Shown: piece by piece, positions 1 through 12,800 of the stretch
Layout: each line of letters starts with the position of its first letter
How positions within the stretch are numbered: position 1 is the first letter of the stretch
Assembly: GCA_028671895.1 (NCBI GenBank)
Contig: CM053809.1
Location: forward strand, 913,501 to 977,500
Reading direction: 5' to 3'
Origin: Oenanthe sinensis
Taxonomy: Eukaryota > Streptophyta > Magnoliopsida > Apiales > Apiaceae
DNA: 64,000 nucleotides
Translations under genes and position numbers: made by a program
Notes under the pieces: model-generated
The model's database searches: none
What the model saw: only the letters and a program-made list of their open reading frames with translations
What the model was told of the DNA's origin: nothing

Positions 1-1147
1 GCAAAGCCTAACCCATGTAGGTTTAGGATTAAATAATAAAACCGAATTTTATTATTTAATTAATAACTAAGTCATACTTAATTATTAAGGGCAGAATTTA
101 AATTCGAATTATATTATTTCAATTAATTAAGTCTCACTTAATTAATATAATAAAATTCAAATAATCATCAATTAATTTAAATCTATAATTTAAATTAACT
201 ATTCCTTGAAGTGCTCTATGTGTGTGACCCTATATGCTATTATTTAATTAGCAATAATTTTATTCTCTAATAAAATTATAAACAATGAGCGGTATCTAGT
301 AATACATCATTGCTACCCAATTAAATAATAATTAAATCGTGATTCGATAAAACCTTTCGTGATTAATGTTTCCGTGTAATATAATCCTTTTAACCATATA
401 TATTATAGATTAAACTCGAGGCATGTATTTAGTCATCCTCTTCAACATTTAATCCGGGTTTACTTGATCCATGAGTAGATTATGAAAACAAATCATTATT
501 TCAGCACGGCCATGCATTTTATAGTCTCACTCAATCAAGAGGCCAATAATATCTCTCCTAATTATAGGAGGGTTAAATCATTTATCTATCATTCATATTT
601 CTCATACGACTCATGATATACCCGATGTCCACTTTTATCATTACCTGGTCAAAGGTAACTTTTAATGTAGTCAAAGTATATTAATCCTCGTATAGAAATA
701 TAATGATCTCAAGTCAGAGGATCATTACACCATTATCACTGTGAGTCTTTCTTATGACTTTATTAAACATCAAGAATCTCACTGTGGGTCTGTCCAGTAC
801 CATGTACTCCGGCATGTACCTATGTGTTGACTTTAGTATCCCCATACTTATAACCAATGAGATGTGGTTATCAGTCAAACAACATACTAGTCTATTTATG
901 TATTATTATTGTCCTATAATAATAATACTCGACTAGGGACATTTAAGAATATGATCTATTATATAATCTCAAGTTCAAGTCATGTACTAAACTATATAAT
1001 GTGTATCATGATTCTAAGGACATTTATTATGCTAACAAATATATCGTAGTATTTAAAGTCATAATAAATACGTTTATTGAATAATCAAATGACATAAAGG
1101 TCTATTAAAAGAAACATTGTATTGCCTCTAGGGCACCTACACCAACA
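1..1147 (-). repeat. Copia 3' LTR, cut by the window edge
   Basis: On the minus strand the LTR begins at 1147 with TGTTGGTGTAGGTGCC and runs off the window start, so its end is not visible. It lies directly downstream of the Copia polyprotein remnant. The purine tract CAAGTGGGAGAT (1148-1159) precedes it, as expected for a 3' LTR. A related but clearly diverged LTR in the same orientation occupies 62500-63999; by alignment position 1 corresponds to about 62900, so a few hundred bases are missing here. No gene is seen in it; short ORFs are chance. Confidence 0.85.
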
Positions 1148-4147
1148 ATCTCCCACTTGCACTAGAGTCAATCACCCATGTATCTAATATCCATGGAACT
1201 AGTGTGACCGTCGTGCTTCTTCTTTAGCCTGTGCAATGGCTCCATTATTATCGCAGTATAGATCAATGGGATCTGCGATCGATGGAACCACTCCCAAATC
1301 AGTAATGAATTTTCGAATCCAAACAGCTTTCTTAGCCGCTTCACAAGCTGCAATGTACTCAGCCTCCATTGTAGAATCAGCTACTGTTTCTTGCGTTGAA
1401 CTCTTCCAACTTACAGCACCTCCGTTTAGACAAAACACAAAACCAGACTATGATACAGTATCATCCCTGTCTGTTTGGAAACTTGCATCGGTGTAACCTT
1501 TTACAACCAGTTTTTCCTCTCCTCCATACACCAAGAATGAATCTTTAGTCCTTTTCAAGTACTTTAGAATATTCTTGACAGCCGTCTAGTGACCTTCACC
1601 TGGATTAGATTGGTATCTGCTCGTCATGCTTAAAGCATACGAAACATCTGGGCGAGTACATACCATCGCATACATGATGGATCCAATTGCTGAGGCATAT
1701 GGAACCTTACTCATGCGGTCCTTGTCATCCAATGATTTCGGACACTGATCTTTAGAGATCGTTATCCCTTGAGACACGGGGACATATCCCCTTTTTGCAT
1801 TTTGCATACCAAAACGATGCAAAACCTTATCGATGTATGTACTCTGACTTAGACCGATCATCCTTCTAGATCTATCCCTATAGATCCTCATTCCTAGAAT
1901 GTAGGATGCTTCTCCTAAGTCTTTCATAGAGAAGTTGCTCCCTAACCAAATCTTAACAGCCTTGAGAGAAGGTATGTCATTCCCCATTAGTAGTATGTCA
2001 TCAACATATAGTACTATGAATGCCACATGGCTCCCACTAACCTTCTTGTAAACACAAGGTTCATCTTCATTTTGAACAAAGCCATACTCTTTGACTGTTT
2101 CATCAAAACGGATATTCCATCTCCTAGAGGCTTGCTTCAATCCATAAATGGATCGACGTAATTTACATACCTTGCTAACATTCCTTGGATCGACATAACC
2201 TTCAGGTTGTGTCATGTATACATCCACATCCTCTTCAAGGATTCCGTTAAGGAAGGCTGTTTTGACATCCATTTGCCAGATTTCATAATCATGGAATGCT
2301 GCAATAGCAAGCAAAATCCTTATGGACTTGACCATAGCCATTGGTGAGAAAGTCTCATCATAGTCAATACCATGAATTTGTCTGAAACCTTTTGCAACCA
2401 GCCTTGCTTTATAGGTCTGAACATTTCCATCCATGTCAGTTTTCTTCTTGAAAACCCATTTGCACCCTATGGATTTTATCCCTTCAGGTGGATCAACCAA
2501 AGTCCATACTCGGTTTTCGTACATGGAATCCATCTCGGATTTCATGGCTTCTAGCCATCTCTTAGAGTCTGGACTGTTCATAGCATCTTGGTATGTGAGA
2601 GGCTCATCTTCGTCTATGAGCATCAAATCACCACATTGAGTCAAGAGAAATCCATATCTCTCTGGCTCATGGCGAATTCTACCAGTTCTACGAACAACCT
2701 GTGTTTGTTGAGCATTATCATTATCCTGCTCTTGTTCCACTTCAGGTTCAATACTATTTTGTGGTTCTCGATCTTCATCGAGGTCTATAGTTCTCCCACT
2801 GTTTCTTTTAGAAATAAAATCTCTTTCCATGAAAACAACATCTCGAGCAATGAACACTTTCTGCTCAGAAGGACTATAGAAATAGTACGCCTTTGTTTCC
2901 CTAGGGTATCCCACAAAATTGCACTCTTCAGATTTAGGTCCAAGCTTGTCAGATACTTGACGCTTCACAAACGCCTTGCATCCCCAAACTTTCATAAAGC
3001 TCATGCCTGACCGTTTCTTCTCCCATATCTCATATGGAGTCTTTTGAACCTTCTTAGTAGGAACACGGTTAAGTGTGAAAGCTGCTGTTTCTAGAGCATA
3101 ACCCCTGAAACTAATTGGAAGATCTGCATGACTCATCATCGATCGCACCATGTCCAACAAGGTGCGATTTCTCCTCTCTAAAACTCCATTCCATTGAGGT
3201 GTACCTGGCGGAGTGAGTTGTGATACAATACCACACTCCTTTAAATAATCTTTAAATTCTGTGCTCAAGTATTCTCCTCCACGATCAGATCGTAAGATTT
3301 TAATACTTGTGCCTCCGCCAATTTGCTTCTCTACTTCAGCCTTGTATTCTTTGAACTTTTCAAAAGAATCGGATTTATTCTTCATAAGATATACATATCC
3401 ATATCTACTGAAATCATCAGTAAATGTTATGAAGTAGTAGTAGCCTCCTCTAGCCATCACACGCATTGGGCCGCATACATCACTATGTATTAGCTCCAGA
3501 CGTTCAGTGGCCCTTTGACCTTTACCAGTGAAAGGGGCTTTAGTCATTTTACCAAACAAACAAGATTCGCATTCTTGGTATGATTCAAAATTCAAACTTA
3601 TCCAAATATCCATCCTTATGTAATTTGGATATGTGTTTCTCATTTATATGGCCTAGACGACAATGCTAGAGGTATGTTTGATTTGAGTCATTAACTTTAA
3701 GTCGTTTGTTTTCTATATTACAGACAGGATTATCTAAGTCAAGAACATATAAACTATTAAACAAACGCGCAACACCATAGGTTAAATCATTCAAAGCAAA
3801 AGAGCAACTGTTGTTCTTTACTGTAAACGAAAAACCTTTCTTGTCCAAACAAGAAACAGAAATAATGTTTCTGCGAATCGCAGGCATGTAATAACAATTT
3901 TCCAGTTCTAAAACTAGCCCAGAGGGCAAAGATAAATAATATGTTCCTACAGCTAAAGCAGCAACTCTTGCTCCATTGGCAACTCGTAGGTCCATTTCTC
4001 CTTTAGCCAATGTCCTACTTCTCTGCATTTCCTGCACATTTATACAAATGTGAGAAGCACATCCAGTATCCAATACCCAAGATGTAGAAATAGACAGATT
4101 GACTTCTATAACATATATACCTGAAGTAGTAGGTCCAAATGTGTTGT
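1148..4147 (-). pseudogene. Copia retrotransposon polyprotein remnant (PR-IN-RT-RNase H)
   Basis: Reading from 4147 downwards: aspartic protease with WVLDTGCASHIC, a GAG-pre-integrase zinc region (HCRLGHINEKH, then CESC), an integrase core with HSD, RSDRGGEY and GVLERRNR, a reverse transcriptase with YVDD at LYVDDILLMGND, and RNase H with STMEAEYIAACEAAKKA. The gag and the 5' LTR are absent; the frame is cut at 4147 by another LTR. The coding frame is broken by apparent Trp-to-stop changes near 3664 and 1586, an apparent Gln-to-stop near 1450, a one-base insertion near 3605, and an internal deletion in late RNase H joining AIAQAKE to the terminal HTSSMDIRYMGD peptide (about 1170-1240). It is a dead element of the Ty1/Copia superfamily; the lineage is not assigned. 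Confidence 0.93.
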
Positions 4148-5322
4148 AGAGGGGGGGTGAATACAACTTTTCGAATTTAAGAAGCAATAAATACCATGTA
4201 ATAAATGAACACAATGATTCAAGGAATATATGTCTTATATATAACTTGAAAGGGTTGCTACAACATTCATTACAAAGTACACCAGAAGTAAAGAGGGTAG
4301 TAAATGATACTAAGCTCTATGAATATACTCTCTCTCTTTTACAAGTATTTATCTCGAAAATATTGCTCTTTTTTTTTAAAATAATACACAAGTACTTCTA
4401 TTTATACTACTTGTAATCTATGTCCTGTAGACTTCAAAGACTAAGATATACGTGGCCCAATGATATCCACATAAATCTTATCTTATCTTGAAAGCTTGGA
4501 AATCTACCAATTAGATGATGTCATGTGTCATGTTGAAACTGCCCTCCATGTAGAATATCTACTTGAGAATTTCTACTTGGTCATCTCGAACTTCTAAGTA
4601 GAATTTCTACATAGGAATGTTCTACTTGGCTATCTCGAACATCTAAGTAGATTTTCTACATAGAAATGTTCTACTTAGCTATCTCGAACATCTAAGTAGA
4701 ATTTCTACATAGGAATGTTCTACTTGGCTATCTCGAACATCTAAGTAGAATTTCTACATAGGAATGTTCTACTTGGCTGTCTCGAACATTTTGCACTTAG
4801 AGAAATTCTGGGCTTCAATCTTGAAACATCTATGCAACATCTTGAACTTGTGATTTCTTAAGTCTTCCATATTCTTCAACAAGCTCTTGAACCTGGATCT
4901 CTATTACTGACATAAACTTGCTATCAATGTCCTGACACTTGATGCAATGGTCTGATTCATAAGTGACTAGTCCTGATAGTGTTTCTGCTTCTTGAATAGA
5001 TTACCATATTCAATTAATAATATGACTTTCCAATTATTGCTTTCCTTCTTGTTCATTTGAAATCAATTAGCCTTATTGATACTGATAGATATGATATTGA
5101 ATCTTTTAAGTTACAAATCACTGAGGCATGAACAACTCTGTCTTGAACTTTTTTCAATGATTTCTTCTTTATTTGATCATAGTTAACATGTTGAATTGTA
5201 TCAATTACCTTGTCTTCATTTAGCATTGATTTCTTTGTGGCTTCATGTTCTTGATTGTCTTCCGGTTAAGTATCTTTTCTTTTAGTTGAGTTACATAAGT
5301 TATAGTGTTACAAGTTTAGACA
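4148..5322 (-). repeat. LTR-like segment (Copia type) next to the truncated protease
   Basis: On the minus strand this begins TGTCTAAACTTGTAACAC at 5322 and ends with a C-rich tail, TTCACCCCCCTCT, at 4148. The tail resembles the ends of the two other Copia LTRs in this window (46330 and 54375). It interrupts the Copia protease frame at 4147. The flanking five bases (gttgt on the left, ctctt on the right) do not match, so this is not a clean solo LTR and one side has been rearranged. No coding region was found. A 49-bp minisatellite lies inside it. Confidence 0.55.
4564..4796. repeat. 49-bp minisatellite, about five units
   Basis: A unit starting CTAAGTAGAATTTCTACATA and ending CTATCTCGAACAT repeats in tandem about 4-5 times with few mismatches. 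The core CTCGAAC occurs five times. Each unit contains the short palindrome GTAGAATTTCTAC. It sits inside the LTR-like segment. Confidence 0.85.
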
Positions 5323-5339
5323 CTCTTCCTTTCAAAAGG

Positions 5340-7004
5340 GCTCTTACATGTGCTTCGAGAGAATAAAGAAGCCAAAGGGTGGAGTATATCTGATATCAAG
5401 GGAATTAGCCCTGTCATTGTCCAACATAGGATTCACTTAGTTGATGATGCTAAACAATGGTTAGAGAGCCACAACGGAGGTTAAACCCCACACTCATGGA
5501 AGTTGTTAGGAAGGAAATTCTCAAATGTCTAGATGATCGAATCATCTTTCCTATATCTGATAGCACTTGGGTCAGTCATGTTCAAGTTGTGCCTAAAAAG
5601 TCAGGAATCATTGTAGTAGTTAATGAAAATGGTGAACAAGTTCCCACTTGTGTGCAGTCTGGTTGGAGAATGTGTATTAATTATAGGAAACTTAATGCTG
5701 CCACTAGAAAAGATCATTTTCCTCTACCCTTTGTCGATCAAATCTTAGAAAGTTTTGCATGCCATGCATATTATTCTTTTCTAGATGGTTTTTCTGGCTA
5801 TTTTCAAATTTCCATTGCTCCCGAGGATCAAGAAAAAACTACCTTCACTTGTCATTTTGGAACCTTTATTTTTCGACGACTAGCCTTTGGTCTAACCACT
5901 GCTCCTCCTACCTTTCAAAGATGTATGATGAGCATTTTTCCTGATATCGTAAGTGACTTCCTCGAAATATTCATTGATGAATTTTCTATCTTTAGTTCTT
6001 CATTTCATCAGTGTCTTCATCATCTCTCCTTAGTCCTAAAACGATGCAAAGATACTAACCTTGTGCTTAACTGGGAAAAATGTCATTTCATGGTTAAAGA
6101 AGGAATTGTTCTTGGTCATAAAATTTCTTCAAAGGGTATTGAAGTTGATAAAGCTAAAATCGATCTCATTGCTAATCTACCTCCACCCAAATCCATCAAA
6201 GAAATTCGTTCATTTTTAGGGCATGCTGGTTTCTATAGGCGTTTAATACAAGATTTCAGTAAAAAGGAAAGGCCATTGACCAATCTTCTTTCTAAAGATA
6301 TAAAGTTTGAGTTCTCTAATGAATGTCTTCAATCTTTTAAACAACTTAAGAAAGAGTTAACCTCAGCCCCTATCATTAGATCACCTGACTGGAATCAACC
6401 TTTTGAGTTAATGTGTGATGCGTCTAATTATGCAGTAGGGACAGTTTTGGGACAAAGAATCCATAAGATACCTCATGTCATATACTATGCTAGTAAGACT
6501 CTTAATGATGCTCAACTTAACTACTCTATCACTTAAAAAGAGCTTATAGTTGTAGTCTTTGCGCTAGAAAAGTTTAGGTCTTATCTTATAGGTTCTAAAA
6601 TCATTGTTTATACATACCATGTTGTTCTTAGATACCTGTTCTCTAAGAAAGATTCCAAAGCCCGATTGATTATGTGGGTTTTGTTACTGCAAGAATTTGA
6701 CCTAGAAATTAGGGATAAGAAAGGTTCTGAAAATGTTATTGCTGATCATCTTTCGCGTTTAGTAGTGGAGTCCACCATTGACGTGTCTTTGAATGAATCA
6801 TTTCCCGATGAACATCTTCTTTCCATCTATGTTACTCATTGGTTTGCTTATATTGTCAACTACCTTGTCACTGGTGAGATTCATTCTCATTGGTCTAAGC
6901 AGGATAAATCTAAATTTCTCTCACAAGACAAACACTTCTTTTGGGATGATCCCTATCTTTTCAAATATTGTCCAGACCAAATCATTAGGAGGTGTGTTCC
7001 CAAC
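5340..7004 (+). pseudogene. Athila-like element D, pol 5' part (RT, RNase H)
   Basis: This is the left half of a Ty3/Gypsy pol closely related to element E but on the opposite strand. It starts abruptly inside the linker before RT (SISDIKGIS, then HRIHLVDD). The RT reads WRMCINYRKLNAATRKDHFP and LAFGLTTAPPTFQRCM. The catalytic box is FIDEFSIF, where E has FIDDFSIF, so one catalytic aspartate is replaced. RNase H is seen at ELMCDASNYAVG and DLEIRDKKGSENVIADHLSRL. There is a frameshift near 5455 and a stop at 6534 where E has Glu. It is cut at 7004 by element E inside the integrase zinc finger and resumes at 17762. Confidence 0.93.
7000..7004. other. Target-site duplication of element E, left copy (CCAAC)
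   Basis: CCAAC directly precedes the left LTR end of element E and is repeated at 17762-17766 directly after the right LTR. Removing E and one copy restores the integrase reading of element D. Confidence 0.93.
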
Positions 7005-8522
7005 TGATGTGCTAAAAATATACATTTTAAATTGCAAGTGCACAATTCACATCGTTTTAATAATTTAAAGATTCGTTCCGCAAGGACTAAAATTATTTTT
7101 ACAAAAACTTTAATTTTCAATTTAGGCGAATTAGACCAATTAATTTTGAGATGAGTTAGACAACAAAAAAAAGGAATGATAATAAGCTAATTAAAAATTC
7201 AAGTAACGAAACTAACTAAACTTTAAACATTAATTAAAATACTTGACAAATAAAAAAATGGACAAAGGAAGACTAGTGCTTTTAAATCTAGATCTACAAA
7301 CTAAAGACCATAATTAATACTACTAAAATTAGATCTAAAATTCAATACAACTCAAAAGCAAAACTACATCTAAAATACCAAACCATTAAAGCTATTTTAA
7401 CAAATCTAACAACTAAAAAGTAGATCTAAATTCTAACACCTAACAAGAAATAAATTTAGCTCTAAAATGTCAAACCCACTAATAAAATGGAGATTTAAAA
7501 GGGGTTCAACTACAACATAAAAAGAAAAGTAGATCCAAGAACATTAAACTAAATAGGCTCCTTTCAATTCTCAAGTACTTTACTTTTTTACTTGATGAAA
7601 TTGAAATGGGTCATAGCCATAAAGGTGAATGAGACAAGTAAATTATAAAAGTAGATCTAAAATTTAAAGAGCTAAGTTTTAACACTACCAACAACTAGAT
7701 CTATATCTAAAATATTTAAACAACTACAAGTAAATATCAAACCCAACAACCAAAACTAGTTCTACAATCTAGAATAAAAAAAAACAACTAATAATAATAA
7801 ATTTAGAGATCTAAATCATTGAACCCACATTTAAAATAGAGATTTAAAGGGGCTCATGACAAGATAATAAACAATAAAACTAAGGAGTAAAGTAGAGAGA
7901 TAAGTAAACTAGATCTACAATATTAATCTAAAAGGCTCCTTTCATTTCCCAAGTATACAACTTGTGGTACTTAGAAAGATATCATAGCCATAAACTTAAA
8001 GAAGATAAGATGAAGACTAACATAAAAATAAATTAAGACTTAAAGAAGATAAGATGAAGACTAGCATAAAAGAAAATAAAGACTTGCATTAATATGAAAA
8101 GTGTTTACAATATTTGAGAGAGCTAAAAACTAGATCTAGAAAATTAAAAGAGAGGCTACTACTAAAACTAGGGTAAAAACTAGAGATGATTACAATGAGA
8201 GAATGAGATGTATTTATAGGCTAGGACTAGGGTTTTGGGTGGTGTTGGGTCAATCCCCACCATTCAAATGAGGTGTTTGTTGGTAAAATCTACACCATTG
8301 ATTTTTGATTTCATCCACCAACTTGCTCTTTTGTCTTTTTCTCCTCTTTACTTTGTTGGCTTCCTTTTCTTCCCTTTTTTGCCCTTTCTAACCCATTTCT
8401 TCTCCTTTAATTATTTAATTTACTTATCTGCAAAATAAGGAAAATGCAATAAATTAACTAATAAAAATACGAAAGCGAGCAATAAAATAGGCATTAAAAT
8501 ATGTAAAATTATGCACTAATCA
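7005..8522 (-). repeat. 3' LTR of element E (1518 bp)
   Basis: Near-identical to 16243-17761. Differences seen by eye include one A-run length change and about three single-base changes. A minus-strand TATA-like box TATAAATA lies at 8211-8218, a plausible U3 promoter core. Confidence 0.95.
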
Positions 8523-8538
8523 AATGCCCCCATACCTA
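8523..8538 (-). other. Polypurine tract of element E
   Basis: On the minus strand the sequence is GGTATGGGGGCATT immediately before the 3' LTR, the expected plus-strand priming site. The same tract is conserved beside the 3' LTR of element F (24108-24122). Confidence 0.85.
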
Positions 8539-9859
8539 TCTTTTGCTCGTCCTCGAGTAAAATCAACAGTTAAAAAGCAAACTAAGAAAAGTTCTAGGCT
8601 CCTTTTCGTAGGCGTGACGGGTAATTTTAGGTTTACCAACCCGTTAAACTCATAGACGATCTCTACAAGAGGAGTGTTGTCTCCTAAGGGTTTACAGAAG
8701 ATATACCTATAAAATCTATGAAATAATTCCTGCAATTGTCCCGACTCAATTTTCACTCTAGTTTTCAATGGTGTAAACAAAAAGATTTTATAGGGAAAAT
8801 ACATGCCTCAGTAGACTTTTCTAATAATAGTCGAATTGTAGGTAACTTCAATCTACTGGTATCGAATCTAAATGTTTACAAAAAATCTCAAGGTGTGTAG
8901 TGAATTTAAGGCCTCTGATAGATGAACTGCATACGAATATTTTCTCTTTTTCAACCAATATTGAACTGACCCAATCTCTATTAAAACAAGTATCTAGCCA
9001 AATATCACAAATTCATATATATAACCTTTTTTTTTCTTTTTCTTTTTTTTTAATCGACTGTATAGTGTCTGTTTTCTTAGGCTTTCTATGTTACCCATGT
9101 AACGAGCTTTGGGTCAGTGACTCCCAAACCAGTTGGTCTTAGGGCACTAGGTTTTAAAATACCCCAACGGACTTAATTACTCGAGTAACAAAGGCCACAA
9201 AACAAGACTAGTCAATTCTACTTGTGCCCATCATCTCATCTATTTATTTTGAGGAATATTGGGTATTGAAGTAGTTTATTCTTTCTTTTTCTTTTTCTTT
9301 TTCTTTTTCTTTTTTTCATTTTCATCTTCTTCTTTTTTTTGGCTATATATTTATTTTTCGCAAAAATTTGATTCGACATTGTTCTAACATGTGGGTTCTC
9401 TCTCAGGTATCGAATAACATCCCTATACAATCTTTCCAACAAAGGTCTTGTGCATATGTGCCGTCTTGAAATTTGGTGTAAAAATCGTTCGACACAAGTT
9501 TCATAAAGAAAACCTTACTCGACTAAGTTCAAATTATCTAAAAGGCATTATATATATAATTTTTGAAAACAAATGCTAACACCAACTAGTCCTAAAGTTC
9601 AAATAGAGGACAGGACAACTCAACGTAAACATTTCTATTTTTGGATTTTTAATTTTCTATTTTTTTTGGATTTTTAATTTTCTATTTTTTTATATTTCTT
9701 TTTAATTTTAACATTACTAGCACCCTCCCCCATACCTAAATCATGCATTGTCCCCAATGTATGCAAATGAGAGATATATGATAAAATAACATGAAGAGAT
9801 AATACCTGACATGGGATGACCGAGAAGCAAAACTAGTTTATTCTGAAAACTTACTTTAT
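8539..9859 (-). other. 3' noncoding region of element E
   Basis: About 1.3 kb between the integrase C-terminus and the polypurine tract. No ORF with recognisable protein features was found. It holds a TTTTTC-rich tract (about 9278-9320, plus-strand reading). Parts align with the 3' regions of elements D (18888-19548) and F (24123-25338), for example around the shared ACTCGAGTAACAAAGGCCAC, so the region is conserved across the family although it is not coding. Confidence 0.8.
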
Positions 9860-12800
9860 TCAAAGATCGACAAGGTGGATGACCTCTTCCTCGAGATCAA
9901 TTGGCAATTCTAAAAATGGTTTGAGCCTTTGTCCATTAACTTTAAATATGTCACCATTATTAGGATTTTCAATTTCAATAGCACCGTGAGGAAAAACTGT
10001 TTTAACAATGTATGGTCCTTCCCACCTAGATCTCAACTTTCCAGGAAAGAGATGCAGCCTAGAATTATATAAAAGAACTTTTTGACCGGGAGAAAATGAT
10101 TTTCTCAAGATGGATTTATCATGAAACACTTTAGTTCTTTCTTTATAGATTTTAGCATTTTCATAGGCATCATTCCTCATTTCCTCTAACTCAGACAATT
10201 GCAACTTCCGATGACTACCAGCAGTGGACAAATCAAAGTTTAACTCTCTAATGGCCCACATGGCCCTATGTTCAAGTTCAACAGGGAGATGACACGCTTT
10301 ACCAAACACTAGTCTGTAGGGAGACATACCCAAGATCGTCTTGAAAGCAGTCCGATAGGCCCATAATGCATCTATCAACTTAATGGACCAATCTTTCCTA
10401 TTCGAGTTGACAGTCTTTTCTAAAATTTATTTGATTTGCCTATTAGAGACTTCAACTTGACCACTAGTCTGAGGATGATAAGGGGTGGCCAATTTATGCG
10501 TGATGGAATACTTTTTCAAGAGAGATTCAAATTGATGATTTTTAAAGTGCTTGCCTCGGTCACTAATGATAGCTCTAGGTGTGCCAAATCGAGAAAAGAT
10601 ATTCTCTTTTAAGAATTTAAGGACGACCTTGTTATCATTAGTCTTAGTTGGTATGGCTTCGACCCACTTAGACACATAATCAACCGCTAAGAGAATGTAG
10701 AGATTACCAAATGAATTAGGAAAGGGCCCCATAAAATCTATTCCCCAAACATCAAAAATCTCAATGACAAGGATTGGACTCATTGGCATCATGTTTCTTC
10801 TAGTGATCTTTCCTAAATGTTGACACCTACTACAAGCGGAACAGAATTCGGCGGCATCCTTAAACAAACTAGGCCAATAAAAACCACACTGAAGTATCTT
10901 CGCGGCTGTTTTCTTAGCACTAAAATGACCTCCACAAGCTTGGTCATGACAAAAGGACAGTACGCTCCTAACCTCATGGTTTGGAATACATCTCCTAATG
11001 ATTTGGTCTGGGCAATGTTTAAAAAGATAAGGGTCATCCCAAAAGAAGTGTTTGACTTGAGAGAAAAATTTTGATTTATCTTGCTTAGACCAATTGGAAG
11101 GAATTTCACCGGTGGCAAGGTAATTGACAATATCGGCGAACCAAGGAGGACTAGAGATTGAAAGAAGGTGTTCATCGGGAAAAGATTCATTTAAGGGTAA
11201 GTCAATAGTGGAATCCACTACTAATCGAGAGAGATGATCGGCAACAACATTTTCTGAACCCTTCTTATCCCTAATTTCTAGGTCAAATTCCTGAAGCAAC
11301 AAGACCCATCTAATCAATCGGGCCTTTGAGTCTTTTTTGGAGAAAAGGTATCTAAGGGCTGCGTGATGGGTGTAAACAATGATTTTGGAACCGATAAGAT
11401 ACGACCGAAACTTCTCAAGGGCAAAGACTACTGCTAAGAGCTCTTTTTCAGTTGTGGAGTAATTAAGTTGAGCATCATTTAAGGTCTTGCTAGCATAGTA
11501 AATGACATGAGGTATCTTATCTATTCGTTGACCTAACACCGCCCCTACCGCATAATCCGAAGCGTCACACATTAACTCAAAAGGTTGATTCCAATCGGGG
11601 GACTTGATGATCGGGGCTGAAGTCAATTCTTTCTTAAGTTGGTCAAAAGATTGAACACACTCACTAGTAAACTCGAATTTGACCTCCTTAGAAAGAAGGT
11701 TGGTCAAGGGTCTAGCCTTCTTACTAAAATCTTTGATGAAACGTCGATAGAAACCGGCATGTCCTAAAAAGGAGCGAATTTCTTTGACAGATTTTGGTGG
11801 CGGGAGATTAGCAATAAGGTCGACTTTGGCCTTATCAACTTCGATTCCATTTTCAGAAATTTTGTGACCAAGAACAATTCCTTCCTTAACCATGAAATGA
11901 CATTTTTCCCAATTAAGAACGAGGTCGGTTTCCTTACACCTTTTTAAGACTAAGTCGAGATGGTGTAGACACTGATGAAAAGAAGAACCAAAGATGGAAA
12001 AGTCATCTATAAAGACTTCTAGAAAGTCTCCTATCATGTCAGAAAAGATGCTAGTCATGCACCTTTGAAAGGTAGAAGGGCCAGTAGTTAGGCCAAAAGC
12101 TAATTGACGATAAGCGAAGGTTCCGAAAGGGCAAGTGAACGTGGTCTTTTCTTGGTCCTCGGGAGCAATGGGGATTTGGAAATACCCAGAATAACCGTCT
12201 AGAAAGCAATAGTAAGAATGACCCGCTAACCTTTCTAACATTTGGTCCATGAAGGGTAAAGGAAAATGGTCTTTTCTAGTGGCGGCATTGAGCTTCCTAA
12301 AATCTATGCACATTCTCCAACCTGATTGAATACGAGTAGGAACTTGCTCATCATTCTCGTTGGTTATTATGGTAATACCTGACTTTTTAGGCACAACATG
12401 AACGGGACTGACCCAAGAACTATCAGAAATGGGATAGATTATCCCATTATCGAGGCATTTAAGGATTTCTTTCTTAACAACTTCCATCATGGCAGGGTTC
12501 AATCTCCTTTGAGGTTCTCTAATAGGCTTAGCATCATCAACTAAGTGAATCCTATGTTGGACAATAGCCGGACTAATTCCTTTGATATCTGAGATACTCC
12601 ACCCTATCGCTTCCTTATGTTCTCTAAGCACACTTAAAAGCTCTTTCTCTTGTGACTCGGTCAAATTAGAGGCAATTATAACCGGAAGAGAATATTTAGG
12701 TCCTAGAAAGGCATATTTAAGAGTGTTAGGAAGAGGTTTGAGTTCTAATTCTGGCGGGCTTGACTCAACGAGTTCACTAGCTTTGAAAAGAAGGCTTGGT

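Noticed and set aside
4560..4800. CRISPR-like array
   Set aside because: Units are directly tandem without unique spacers, in a plant LTR; it is a minisatellite.
8539..9859. An envelope-like gene in Athila element E
   Set aside because: The region has only short ORFs, including one made by a TTTTTC tract (9236-9442). No membrane protein features are present.
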